From Litoditis marina (Eukaryota; Nematoda; Chromadorea; Rhabditida; Rhabditidae): 64,000 bases of DNA. Shown here piece after piece: positions 22,680 to 36,400 of this stretch. Where the stretch lies: contig OZ038437.1 in assembly GCA_964036275.1 (NCBI GenBank), forward strand, positions 11,724,733 through 11,788,732. The letters are read 5' to 3'. The translations under genes and the position numbers were made by a program. Numbering within the stretch: position 1 is the stretch's first letter; the number at the start of each line of letters is the position of its first letter. Under the pieces are notes generated by a model. It searched no databases and was not told where the DNA came from. It saw only the letters and a list, made by a program, of their open reading frames with translations.

Positions 22680-23410
22680 CAACCTGCAAAAACCTTCACG
22701 TAATTGTAAGGCCTGCCAACGTATTTTAAAATTTAACGCGTGTTAACTTATTACTGAAGAGTTTACTGTTCTTGTAAGGACTGCAAACGTTTCTCGTTGG
22801 TACAAACGCGTGTCGTTGTACTATCTAACAACTTGACGTAATAAGGCCTGCCGCCATATTTTGTTAAATTTAACGCGTACCAACTTACTACTGAAGAGTT
22901 CACTGTTTTTGTGAGGACTGCAAACGTATTTCTTTAATACAAATGCGTGCCACTGTACTGTCCAGAATTTTTTAAATTATGGTGAGGCCTGCCATCATAC
23001 TTTGTGGAAGTTAACGCGTGCCAATTCACTGCTGAACATTTCTACGGTTTTTGTAAGAACTGGCAACGTATTTAACGATATAAACGCGTGCCAATGTACT
23101 GCAATTAGTATCACGTAAATTTGAGGCCTACCACCATATTTTGTTGATTTCAGCGCGTGCCAGCTTACTGGTAACGAATTTCACGTTTTTGTATGGCCAG
23201 CCAACGTATGTTGTTGATACAAACGCGTGTAATTGTACTGTCAACAAGTTTCGCGTAATTGTGAGGTCTTCCAACATATTTTGTGAAATTCAATACGTAC
23301 CAACAGCCTGCTGAAGAGAATACATTGAAAGGCCTGCGAACATATTTTGCTAATTTTTTAACGTAGTTACGAGGCCGGCCAACGTATTTTGTAGTTTGCA
23401 CTTTGCGCCA
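22680..23410. repeat. Degenerate ~68/138-bp GGCCTGCC repeat
   Basis: Repeated pattern GGCCTGCC, AACGTATTTT, TTAACGCGTGCCAACTTACT, GAAGAGTTCACTGTTTTTGT. Successive GGCCTGCC-like boxes fall near 22848, 22984, 23125 and 23265. The same motif family is shortened to 48 and 30 bp in modules 3, 5 and 6. Confidence 0.75.
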
Positions 23411-23499
23411 TAGACTTGTCAAACAACATAAATAATATATTAAACTAAAACAGGTGTATAAGCTTTGTGTTTAACAAATCACGGATGTCGTATTTATTA

Positions 23500-24175
23500 T
23501 AATTGCTTATTGCTGATTACGCTGACCCCATATTGCCAATAGGGAAGTAAACGCCAGCCATGCGCACCTACGCGCGGCAGTTTCGCACGAATGCCTGAGT
23601 TGGTCGATCTTGATGAACTCGTCATGTAGATAATTTTATCAAATTTCACAGAGGCATACATGATAATTTTCTCTACCGCATAATATCAAATTTGTAGAAT
23701 TTGAGTCGAAACTGTTTGGTGCAGTTTGGCCTGAAAAATAAGGTACTAAAATTTTTCATTTGAACTTTCACGAAAATTGAGTAGTATTTCCTTTTTTAAA
23801 AGTGAGTTCTGAGTTATATACCGTTTATTTTATGAAAAAATGTTGAAAACTGACTGAACACGAGCATTATTAGTAAAAGTTTGCGGCCTTTTTCGTGAAA
23901 AACAATTGGCTACGCACGACTCAGACATCATAACAAAAATTTGATAACATTTTCAAATAGAAGATGTTCCAGGCAAGGAGGAAAAACAAACTTTTACTGA
24001 TAACGTCACAATTAACATGAGTTAAGACTGAGTTTACAGAGCGTCTCAAAATGATGAAACTGAGACATTTCGAAACAAGCTGTGTAACACGAAAACTACA
24101 AAGTTGTGGAATTTAAAAGTTATACCATTCGAAAGATAAGATCTTTTTTCATTGTAGTCCATCAAAAACGTACAA
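23500..24175. repeat. Backbone repeat, copy 3
   Basis: Same landmarks as 15430-16110, more diverged (CCCCATATTGCCAATAGGGA replaces the usual start). It runs to GTAGTCCATCAAAAACG. Confidence 0.8.
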
Positions 24176-24400
24176 GTTAAAACAACTTTCTCGCTCACTT
24201 CGATTAGAAACAAAACGTTTTGATTAGCGCGTCAAATATCACGTTGGGCAAAAACTCAATAACATCACCATTGTTTGAAAATTTTGTTGTAATATATGGA
24301 TAGCTTTTTCAATTTTGACACGAATCAAAAAAAAGTATTTTGAAAAATATGAATTTTGACGCATTTTATCATGAATTCTGTGTTGAATGATGACAGATAT

Positions 24401-24420
24401 GGCGGTGACGCGTCACCGCC
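24401..24420. other. Perfect 20-bp palindrome near the module 4 terminus
   Basis: GGCGGTGACG followed by its exact complement CGTCACCGCC, 59 bp inside the TCCCC end. It can form a cruciform. It occupies the position where other modules carry other short palindromes or direct repeats. Confidence 0.9.
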
Positions 24421-24479
24421 GGGCGCACACGGAACACACGAAAAATGACATATTGCATTGTATATAAGAGGGCTGGGGA

Positions 24480-27400
24480 TGGTTTTCCAACTTTAAATTT
24501 TTAAAACGGCTATATCTCGGTTATATGGTGTTGAAACTTGAATATGTCCCTATTATGGGGTAAATCGAGTATGAGAAATTCATTGGTATGCTTTAAATTG
24601 TACGATTTTCATCGTGCATCAAGGTACGGAACGAGTGCACGAATAATGCACGATTTCGTGCACTGTTTCTGTTCAAAAGTTCATGGTAGATTTTGAATAG
24701 GGTTCTCATGTGGTATGCCAAAAATTAGACGATTCCAACCAAAACGAAGCTCCCAAATCAAAAATAACGGATTTTTGGTCCGTATTGTCCGATTTACGGG
24801 CGAAAGAGACTATTTATGCAAATTTCGCGCACGTTAAAATGTAGATCACAAAATTCTGCTATGGAAAAATTGTGTTCAAAATAGGAGTTAGGGTGGTGTT
24901 TTTCGAGAAAAACACGTTTTAAAAGTGAAATTTTCGTTGAAAACGCCCTAGGTAAATAATCGATAATCAATATTAGTGTTAAATAATGGTAGGTGTAAGT
25001 GAGTGATTTGGACGGAATAGCTCGTTGTAGATTAGTAGTACATGATTTTTTGGCCCGTTTGATTTTGCACGACCCTTTTATCAAGCTTTGAAGTTATGAA
25101 CATCACACGTTCCGAAAATTTTTAAAATTCGGTATGCGAGGATGCAAAATGGAGCACTCAAAAAAACTTTATCATCACATTATAACCGTACTTTTCCATT
25201 GTGCGCGCCCTTGTTAGGGCGCACACTCCCTGTGTGGAGCGCGGCAGAATTTCGCACGGGTGCATCTTCGGTGCGTTGTCCGCGTTGCTTACTGCATTGT
25301 ATATAGGAGCGGGGATGGTTTTCCAACTTTAAATTTTTAAAACGGCTATATCTCGGTTATATGGTGTTGAAACTTGAATATGTCCCTATTATGGGGTAAA
25401 TCGAGTATGAGAAATTCATTGGTATGCTTTAAATTGTACGATTTTCATCGTGCATCAAGGTACGGAACGAGTGCACGAATAATGCACGATTTCGTGCACT
25501 GTTTCTGTTCAAAAGTTCATGGTAGATTTTGAATAGGGTTCTCATGTGGTATGCCAAAAATTAGACGATTCCAACCAAAACGAAGCTCCCAAATCAAAAA
25601 TAACGGATTTTTGGTCCGTATTGTCCGATTTACGGGCGAAAGAGACTATTTATGCAAATTTCGCGCACGTTAAAATGTAGATCACAAAATTCTGCTATGG
25701 AAAAATTGTGTTCAAAATAGGAGTTAGGGTGGTGTTTTTCGAGAAAAACACGTTTTAAAAGTGAAATTTTCGTTGAAAACGCCCTAGGTAAATAATCGAT
25801 AATCAATATTAGTGTTAAATAATGGTAGGTGTAAGTGAGTGATTTGGACGGAATAGCTCGTTGTAGATTAGTAGTACATGATTTTTTGGCCCGTTTGATT
25901 TTGCACGACCCTTTTATCAAGCTTTGAAGTTATGAACATCACACGTTCCGAAAATTTTTAAAATTCGGTATGCGAGGATGCAAAATGGAGCACTCAAAAA
26001 AACTTTATCATCACATTATAACCGTACTTTTCCATTGTGCGCGCCCTTGTTAGGGCGCACACTCCCTGTGTGGAGCGCGGCAGAATTTCGCACGGGTGCA
26101 TCTTCGGTGCGTTGTCCGCGTTGCTTACTGCATTGTATATAGGAGCGGGGATGGTTTTCCAACTTTAAATTTTTAAAACGGCTATATCTCGGTTATATGG
26201 TGTTGAAACTTGAATATGTCCCTATTATGGGGTAAATCGAGTATGAGAAATTCATTGGTATGCTTTAAATTGTACGATTTTCATCGTGCATCAAGGTACG
26301 GAACGAGTGCACGAATAATGCACGATTTCGTGCACTGTTTCTGTTCAAAAGTTCATGGTAGATTTTGAATAGGGTTCTCATGTGGTATGCCAAAAATTAG
26401 ACGATTCCAACCAAAACGAAGCTCCCAAATCAAAAATAACGGATTTTTGGTCCGTATTGTCCGATTTACGGGCGAAAGAGACTATTTATGCAAATTTCGC
26501 GCACGTTAAAATGTAGATCACAAAATTCTGCTATGGAAAAATTGTGTTCAAAATAGGAGTTAGGGTGGTGTTTTTCGAGAAAAACACGTTTTAAAAGTGA
26601 AATTTTCGTTGAAAACGCCCTAGGTAAATAATCGATAATCAATATTAGTGTTAAATAATGGTAGGTGTAAGTGAGTGATTTGGACGGAATAGCTCGTTGT
26701 AGATTAGTAGTACATGATTTTTTGGCCCGTTTGATTTTGCACGACCCTTTTATCAAGCTTTGAAGTTATGAACATCACACGTTCCGAAAATTTTTAAAAT
26801 TCGGTATGCGAGGATGCAAAATGGAGCACTCAAAAAAACTTTATCATCACATTATAACCGTACTTTTCCATTGTGCGCGCCCTTGTTAGGGCGCACACTC
26901 CCTGTGTGGAGCGCGGCAGAATTTCGCACGGGTGCATCTTCGGTGCGTTGTCCGCGTTGCTTACTGCATTGTATATAGGAGCGGGGATGGTTTTCCAACT
27001 TTAAATTTTTAAAACGGCTATATCTCGGTTATATGGTGTTGAAACTTGAATATGTCCCTATTATGGGGTAAATCGAGTATGAGAAATTCATTGGTATGCT
27101 TTAAATTGTACGATTTTCATCGTGCATCAAGGTACGGAACGAGTGCACGAATAATGCACGATTTCGTGCACTGTTTCTGTTCAAAAGTTCATGGTAGATT
27201 TTGAATAGGGTTCTCATGTGGTATGCCAAAAATTAGACGATTCCAACCAAAACGAAGCTCCCAAATCAAAAATAACGGATTTTTGGTCCGTATTGTCCGA
27301 TTTACGGGCGAAAGAGACTATTTATGCAAATTTCGCGCACGTTAAAATGTAGATCACAAAATTCTGCTATGGAAAAATTGTGTTCAAAATAGGAGTTAGG

Positions 27401-30400
27401 GTGGTGTTTTTCGAGAAAAACACGTTTTAAAAGTGAAATTTTCGTTGAAAACGCCCTAGGTAAATAATCGATAATCAATATTAGTGTTAAATAATGGTAG
27501 GTGTAAGTGAGTGATTTGGACGGAATAGCTCGTTGTAGATTAGTAGTACATGATTTTTTGGCCCGTTTGATTTTGCACGACCCTTTTATCAAGCTTTGAA
27601 GTTATGAACATCACACGTTCCGAAAATTTTTAAAATTCGGTATGCGAGGATGCAAAATGGAGCACTCAAAAAAACTTTATCATCACATTATAACCGTACT
27701 TTTCCATTGTGCGCGCCCTTGTTAGGGCGCACACTCCCTGTGTGGAGCGCGGCAGAATTTCGCACGGGTGCATCTTCGGTGCGTTGTCCGCGTTGCTTAC
27801 TGCATTGTATATAGGAGCGGGGATGGTTTTCCAACTTTAAATTTTTAAAACGGCTATATCTCGGTTATATGGTGTTGAAACTTGAATATGTCCCTCTTAT
27901 GGGGTAAATCGAGTATGAGAAATTCATTGGTATGCTTTAAATTGTACGATTTTCATCGTGCATCAAGGTACGGAACGAGTGCACGAATAATGCACGATTT
28001 CGTGCACTGTTTCTGTTCAAAAGTTCATGGTAGATTTTGAATAGGGTTCTCATGTGGTATGCCAAAAATTAGACGATTCCAACCAAAACGAAGCTCCCAA
28101 ATCAAAAATAACGGATTTTTGGTCCGTATTGTCCGATTTACGGGCGAAAGAGACTATTTATGCAAATTTCGCGCACGTTAAAATGTAGATCACAAAATTC
28201 TGCTATGGAAAAATTGTGTTCAAAATAGGAGTTAGGGTGGTGTTTTTCGAGAAAAACACGTTTTAAAAGTGAAATTTTCGTTGAAAACGCCCTAGGTAAA
28301 TAATCGATAATCAATATTAGTGTTAAATAATGGTAGGTGTAAGTGAGTGATTTGGACGGAATAGCTCGTTGTAGATTAGTAGTACATGATTTTTTGGCCC
28401 GTTTGATTTTGCACGACCCTTTTATCAAGCTTTGAAGTTATGAACATCACACGTTCCGAAAATTTTTAAAATTCGGTATGCGAGGATGCAAAATGGAGCA
28501 CTCAAAAAAACTTTATCATCACATTATAACCGTACTTTTCCATTGTGCGCGCCCTTGTTAGGGCGCACACTCCCTGTGTGGAGCGCGGCAGAATTTCGCA
28601 CGGGTGCATCTTCGGTGCGTTGTCCGCGTTGCTTACTGCATTGTATATAGGAGCGGGGATGGTTTTCCAACTTTAAATTTTTAAAACGGCTATATCTCGG
28701 TTATATGGTGTTGAAACTTGAATATGTCCCTATTATGGGGTAAATCGAGTATGAGAAATTCATTGGTATGCTTTAAATTGTACGATTTTCATCGTGCATC
28801 AAGGTACGGAACGAGTGCACGAATAATGCACGATTTCGTGCACTGTTTCTGTTCAAAAGTTCATGGTAGATTTTGAATAGGGTTCTCATGTGGTATGCCA
28901 AAAATTAGACGATTCCAACCAAAACGAAGCTCCCAAATCAAAAATAACGGATTTTTGGTCCGTATTGTCCGATTTACGGGCGAAAGAGACTATTTATGCA
29001 AATTTCGCGCACGTTAAAATGTAGATCACAAAATTCTGCTATGGAAAAATTGTGTTCAAAATAGGAGTTAGGGTGGTGTTTTTCGAGAAAAACACGTTTT
29101 AAAAGTGAAATTTTCGTTGAAAACGCCCTAGGTAAATAATCGATAATCAATATTAGTGTTAAATAATGGTAGGTGTAAGTGAGTGATTTGGACGGAATAG
29201 CTCGTTGTAGATTAGTAGTACATGATTTTTTGGCCCGTTTGATTTTGCACGACCCTTTTATCAAGCTTTGAAGTTATGAACATCACACGTTCCGAAAATT
29301 TTTAAAATTCGGTATGCGAGGATGCAAAATGGAGCACTCAAAAAAACTTTATCATCACATTATAACCGTACTTTTCCATTGTGCGCGCCCTTGTTAGGGC
29401 GCACACTCCCTGTGTGGAGCGCGGCAGAATTTCGCACGGGTGCATCTTCGGTGCGTTGTCCGCGTTGCTTACTGCATTGTATATAGGAGCGGGGATGGTT
29501 TTCCAACTTTAAATTTTTAAAACGGCTATATCTCGGTTATATGGTGTTGAAACTTGAATATGTCCCTCTTATGGGGTAAATCGAGTATGAGAAATTCATT
29601 GGTATGCTTTAAATTGTACGATTTTCATCGTGCATCAAGGTACGGAACGAGTGCACGAATAATGCACGATTTCGTGCACTGTTTCTGTTCAAAAGTTCAT
29701 GGTAGATTTTGAATAGGGTTCTCATGTGGTATGCCAAAAATTAGACGATTCCAACCAAAACGAAGCTCCCAAATCAAAAATAACGGATTTTTGGTCCGTA
29801 TTGTCCGATTTACGGGCGAAAGAGACTATTTATGCAAATTTCGCGCACGTTAAAATGTAGATCACAAAATTCTGCTATGGAAAAATTGTGTTCAAAATAG
29901 GAGTTAGGGTGGTGTTTTTCGAGAAAAACACGTTTTAAAAGTGAAATTTTCGTTGAAAACGCCCTAGGTAAATAATCGATAATCAATATTAGTGTTAAAT
30001 AATGGTAGGTGTAAGTGAGTGATTTGGACGGAATAGCTCGTTGTAGATTAGTAGTACATGATTTTTTGGCCCGTTTGATTTTGCACGACCCTTTTATCAA
30101 GCTTTGAAGTTATGAACATCACACGTTCCGAAAATTTTTAAAATTCGGTATGCGAGGATGCAAAATGGAGCACTCAAAAAAACTTTATCATCACATTATA
30201 ACCGTACTTTTCCATTGTGCGCGCCCTTGTTAGGGCGCACACTCCCTGTGTGGAGCGCGGCAGAATTTCGCACGGGTGCATCTTCGGTGCGTTGTCCGCG
30301 TTGCTTACTGCATTGTATATAGGAGCGGGGATGGTTTTCCAACTTTAAATTTTTAAAACGGCTATATCTCGGTTATATGGTGTTGAAACTTGAATATGTC

Positions 30401-33400
30401 CCTATTATGGGGTAAATCGAGTATGAGAAATTCATTGGTATGCTTTAAATTGTACGATTTTCATCGTGCATCAAGGTACGGAACGAGTGCACGAATAATG
30501 CACGATTTCGTGCACTGTTTCTGTTCAAAAGTTCATGGTAGATTTTGAATAGGGTTCTCATGTGGTATGCCAAAAATTAGACGATTCCAACCAAAACGAA
30601 GCTCCCAAATCAAAAATAACGGATTTTTGGTCCGTATTGTCCGATTTACGGGCGAAAGAGACTATTTATGCAAATTTCGCGCACGTTAAAATGTAGATCA
30701 CAAAATTCTGCTATGGAAAAATTGTGTTCAAAATAGGAGTTAGGGTGGTGTTTTTCGAGAAAAACACGTTTTAAAAGTGAAATTTTCGTTGAAAACGCCC
30801 TAGGTAAATAATCGATAATCAATATTAGTGTTAAATAATGGTAGGTGTAAGTGAGTGATTTGGACGGAATAGCTCGTTGTAGATTAGTAGTACATGATTT
30901 TTTGGCCCGTTTGATTTTGCACGACCCTTTTATCAAGCTTTGAAGTTATGAACATCACACGTTCCGAAAATTTTTAAAATTCGGTATGCGAGGATGCAAA
31001 ATGGAGCACTCAAAAAAACTTTATCATCACATTATAACCGTACTTTTCCATTGTGCGCGCCCTTGTTAGGGCGCACACTCCCTGTGTGGAGCGCGGCAGA
31101 ATTTCGCACGGGTGCATCTTCGGTGCGTTGTCCGCGTTGCTTACTGCATTGTATATAGGAGCGGGGATGGTTTTCCAACTTTAAATTTTTAAAACGGCTA
31201 TATCTCGGTTATATGGTGTTGAAACTTGAATATGTCCCTATTATGGGGTAAATCGAGTATGAGAAATTCATTGGTATGCTTTAAATTGTACGATTTTCAT
31301 CGTGCATCAAGGTACGGAACGAGTGCACGAATAATGCACGATTTCGTGCACTGTTTCTGTTCAAAAGTTCATGGTAGATTTTGAATAGGGTTCTCATGTG
31401 GTATGCCAAAAATTAGACGATTCCAACCAAAACGAAGCTCCCAAATCAAAAATAACGGATTTTTGGTCCGTATTGTCCGATTTACGGGCGAAAGAGACTA
31501 TTTATGCAAATTTCGCGCACGTTAAAATGTAGATCACAAAATTCTGCTATGGAAAAATTGTGTTCAAAATAGGAGTTAGGGTGGTGTTTTTCGAGAAAAA
31601 CACGTTTTAAAAGTGAAATTTTCGTTGAAAACGCCCTAGGTAAATAATCGATAATCAATATTAGTGTTAAATAATGGTAGGTGTAAGTGAGTGATTTGGA
31701 CGGAATAGCTCGTTGTAGATTAGTAGTACATGATTTTTTGGCCCGTTTGATTTTGCACGACCCTTTTATCAAGCTTTGAAGTTATGAACATCACACGTTC
31801 CGAAAATTTTTAAAATTCGGTATGCGAGGATGCAAAATGGAGCACTCAAAAAAACTTTATCATCACATTATAACCGTACTTTTCCATTGTGCGCGCCCTT
31901 GTTAGGGCGCACACTCCCTGTGTGGAGCGCGGCAGAATTTCGCACGGGTGCATCTTCGGTGCGTTGTCCGCGTTGCTTACTGCATTGTATATAGGAGCGG
32001 GGATGGTTTTCCAACTTTAAATTTTTAAAACGGCTATATCTCGGTTATATGGTGTTGAAACTTGAATATGTCCCTATTATGGGGTAAATCGAGTATGAGA
32101 AATTCATTGGTATGCTTTAAATTGTACGATTTTCATCGTGCATCAAGGTACGGAACGAGTGCACGAATAATGCACGATTTCGTGCACTGTTTCTGTTCAA
32201 AAGTTCATGGTAGATTTTGAATAGGGTTCTCATGTGGTATGCCAAAAATTAGACGATTCCAACCAAAACGAAGCTCCCAAATCAAAAATAACGGATTTTT
32301 GGTCCGTATTGTCCGATTTACGGGCGAAAGAGACTATTTATGCAAATTTCGCGCACGTTAAAATGTAGATCACAAAATTCTGCTATGGAAAAATTGTGTT
32401 CAAAATAGGAGTTAGGGTGGTGTTTTTCGAGAAAAACACGTTTTAAAAGTGAAATTTTCGTTGAAAACGCCCTAGGTAAATAATCGATAATCAATATTAG
32501 TGTTAAATAATGGTAGGTGTAAGTGAGTGATTTGGACGGAATAGCTCGTTGTAGATTAGTAGTACATGATTTTTTGGCCCGTTTGATTTTGCACGACCCT
32601 TTTATCAAGCTTTGAAGTTATGAACATCACACGTTCCGAAAATTTTTAAAATTCGGTATGCGAGGATGCAAAATGGAGCACTCAAAAAAACTTTATCATC
32701 ACATTATAACCGTACTTTTCCATTGTGCGCGCCCTTGTTAGGGCGCACACTCCCTGTGTGGAGCGCGGCAGAATTTCGCACGGGTGCATCTTCGGTGCGT
32801 TGTCCGCGTTGCTTACTGCATTGTATATAGGAGCGGGGATGGTTTTCCAACTTTAAATTTTTAAAACGGCTATATCTCGGTTATATGGTGTTGAAACTTG
32901 AATATGTCCCTATTATGGGGTAAATCGAGTATGAGAAATTCATTGGTATGCTTTAAATTGTACGATTTTCATCGTGCATCAAGGTACGGAACGAGTGCAC
33001 GAATAATGCACGATTTCGTGCACTGTTTCTGTTCAAAAGTTCATGGTAGATTTTGAATAGGGTTCTCATGTGGTATGCCAAAAATTAGACGATTCCAACC
33101 AAAACGAAGCTCCCAAATCAAAAATAACGGATTTTTGGTCCGTATTGTCCGATTTACGGGCGAAAGAGACTATTTATGCAAATTTCGCGCACGTTAAAAT
33201 GTAGATCACAAAATTCTGCTATGGAAAAATTGTGTTCAAAATAGGAGTTAGGGTGGTGTTTTTCGAGAAAAACACGTTTTAAAAGTGAAATTTTCGTTGA
33301 AAACGCCCTAGGTAAATAATCGATAATCAATATTAGTGTTAAATAATGGTAGGTGTAAGTGAGTGATTTGGACGGAATAGCTCGTTGTAGATTAGTAGTA

Positions 33401-36400
33401 CATGATTTTTTGGCCCGTTTGATTTTGCACGACCCTTTTATCAAGCTTTGAAGTTATGAACATCACACGTTCCGAAAATTTTTAAAATTCGGTATGCGAG
33501 GATGCAAAATGGAGCACTCAAAAAAACTTTATCATCACATTATAACCGTACTTTTCCATTGTGCGCGCCCTTGTTAGGGCGCACACTCCCTGTGTGGAGC
33601 GCGGCAGAATTTCGCACGGGTGCATCTTCGGTGCGTTGTCCGCGTTGCTTACTGCATTGTATATAGGAGCGGGGATGGTTTTCCAACTTTAAATTTTTAA
33701 AACGGCTATATCTCGGTTATATGGTGTTGAAACTTGAATATGTCCCTATTATGGGGTAAATCGAGTATGAGAAATTCATTGGTATGCTTTAAATTGTACG
33801 ATTTTCATCGTGCATCAAGGTACGGAACGAGTGCACGAATAATGCACGATTTCGTGCACTGTTTCTGTTCAAAAGTTCATGGTAGATTTTGAATAGGGTT
33901 CTCATGTGGTATGCCAAAAATTAGACGATTCCAACCAAAACGAAGCTCCCAAATCAAAAATAACGGATTTTTGGTCCGTATTGTCCGATTTACGGGCGAA
34001 AGAGACTATTTATGCAAATTTCGCGCACGTTAAAATGGAGATCACAAAATTCTGCTATGGAAAAATTGTGTTCAAAATAGGAGTTAGGGTGGTGTTTTTC
34101 GAGAAAAACACGTTTTAAAAGTGAAATTTTCGTTGAAAACGCCCTAGGTAAATAATCGATAATCAATATTAGTGTTAAATAATGGTAGGTGTAAGTGAGT
34201 GATTTGGACGGAATAGCTCGTTGTAGATTAGTAGTACATGATTTTTTGGCCCGTTTGATTTTGCACGACCCTTTTATCAAGCTTTGAAGTTATGAACATC
34301 ACACGTTCCGAAAATTTTTAAAATTCGGTATGCGAGGATGCAAAATGGAGCACTCAAAAAAACTTTATCATCACATTATAACCGTACTTTTCCATTGTGC
34401 GCGCCCTTGTTAGGGCGCACACTCCCTGTGTGGAGCGCGGCAGAATTTCGCACGGGTGCATCTTCGGTGCGTTGTCCGCGTTGCTTACTGCATTGTATAT
34501 AGGAGCGGGGATGGTTTTCCAACTTTAAATTTTTAAAACGGCTATATCTCGGTTATATGGTGTTGAAACTTGAATATGTCCCTATTATGGGGTAAATCGA
34601 GTATGAGAAATTCATTGGTATGCTTTAAATTGTACGATTTTCATCGTGCATCAAGGTACGGAACGAGTGCACGAATAATGCACGATTTCGTGCACTGTTT
34701 CTGTTCAAAAGTTCATGGTAGATTTTGAATAGGGTTCTCATGTGGTATGCCAAAAATTAGACGATTCCAACCAAAACGAAGCTCCCAAATCAAAAATAAC
34801 GGATTTTTGGTCCGTATTGTCCGATTTACGGGCGAAAGAGACTATTTATGCAAATTTCGCGCACGTTAAAATGTAGATCACAAAATTCTGCTATGGAAAA
34901 ATTGTGTTCAAAATAGGAGTTAGGGTGGTGTTTTTCGAGAAAAACACGTTTTAAAAGTGAAATTTTCGTTGAAAACGCCCTAGGTAAATAATCGATAATC
35001 AATATTAGTGTTAAATAATGGTAGGTGTAAGTGAGTGATTTGGACGGAATAGCTCGTTGTAGATTAGTAGTACATGATTTTTTGGCCCGTTTGATTTTGC
35101 ACGACCCTTTTATCAAGCTTTGAAGTTATGAACATCACACGTTCCGAAAATTTTTAAAATTCGGTATGCGAGGATGCAAAATGGAGCACTCAAAAAAACT
35201 TTATCATCACATTATAACCGTACTTTTCCATTGTGCGCGCCCTTGTTAGGGCGCACACTCCCTGTGTGGAGCGCGGCAGAATTTCGCACGGGTGCATCTT
35301 CGGTGCGTTGTCCGCGTTGCTTACTGCATTGTATATAGGAGCGGGGATGGTTTTCCAACTTTAAATTTTTAAAACGGCTATATCTCGGTTATATGGTGTT
35401 GAAACTTGAATATGTCCCTATTATGGGGTAAATCGAGTATGAGAAATTCATTGGTATGCTTTAAATTGTACGATTTTCATCGTGCATCAAGGTACGGAAC
35501 GAGTGCACGAATAATGCACGATTTCGTGCACTGTTTCTGTTCAAAAGTTCATGGTAGATTTTGAATAGGGTTCTCATGTGGTATGCCAAAAATTAGACGA
35601 TTCCAACCAAAACGAAGCTCCCAAATCAAAAATAACGGATTTTTGGTCCGTATTGTCCGATTTACGGGCGAAAGAGACTATTTATGCAAATTTCGCGCAC
35701 GTTAAAATGTAGATCACAAAATTCTGCTATGGAAAAATTGTGTTCAAAATAGGAGTTAGGGTGGTGTTTTTCGAGAAAAACACGTTTTAAAAGTGAAATT
35801 TTCGTTGAAAACGCCCTAGGTAAATAATCGATAATCAATATTAGTGTTAAATAATGGTAGGTGTAAGTGAGTGATTTGGACGGAATAGCTCGTTGTAGAT
35901 TAGTAGTACATGATTTTTTGGCCCGTTTGATTTTGCACGACCCTTTTATCAAGCTTTGAAGTTATGAACATCACACGTTCCGAAAATTTTTAAAATTCGG
36001 TATGCGAGGATGCAAAATGGAGCACTCAAAAAAACTTTATCATCACATTATAACCGTACTTTTCCATTGTGCGCGCCCTTGTTAGGGCGCACACTCCCTG
36101 TGTGGAGCGCGGCAGAATTTCGCACGGGTGCATCTTCGGTGCGTTGTCCGCGTTGCTTACTGCATTGTATATAGGAGCGGGGATGGTTTTCCAACTTTAA
36201 ATTTTTAAAACGGCTATATCTCGGTTATATGGTGTTGAAACTTGAATATGTCCCTATTATGGGGTAAATCGAGTATGAGAAATTCATTGGTATGCTTTAA
36301 ATTGTACGATTTTCATCGTGCATCAAGGTACGGAACGAGTGCACGAATAATGCACGATTTCGTGCACTGTTTCTGTTCAAAAGTTCATGGTAGATTTTGA

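Larger units (their letters stand above)
22560..24479 (-). mobile_element. Helitron-like module 4, 1.9 kb
   Basis: Left to right: 3' hairpin (22560-22580), a diverged right-end block with ACGATACCAAACATGCC, a degenerate repeat of roughly 138 bp per double unit (22680-23410), one backbone copy (23500-24175), and a 5' domain with a perfect 20-bp palindrome. It ends GCATTGTATATAAGAGGGCT plus GGGGA. This is the most compact complete set of parts: 5' end, backbone, one internal repeat tract, 3' hairpin. No protein of note is encoded. Confidence 0.6.

Noticed and set aside
33906..34118. 70-codon + frame present in only two units (here and 39758-39970)
   Set aside because: It arises from one T>G change that removes a stop codon; all other units lack it.
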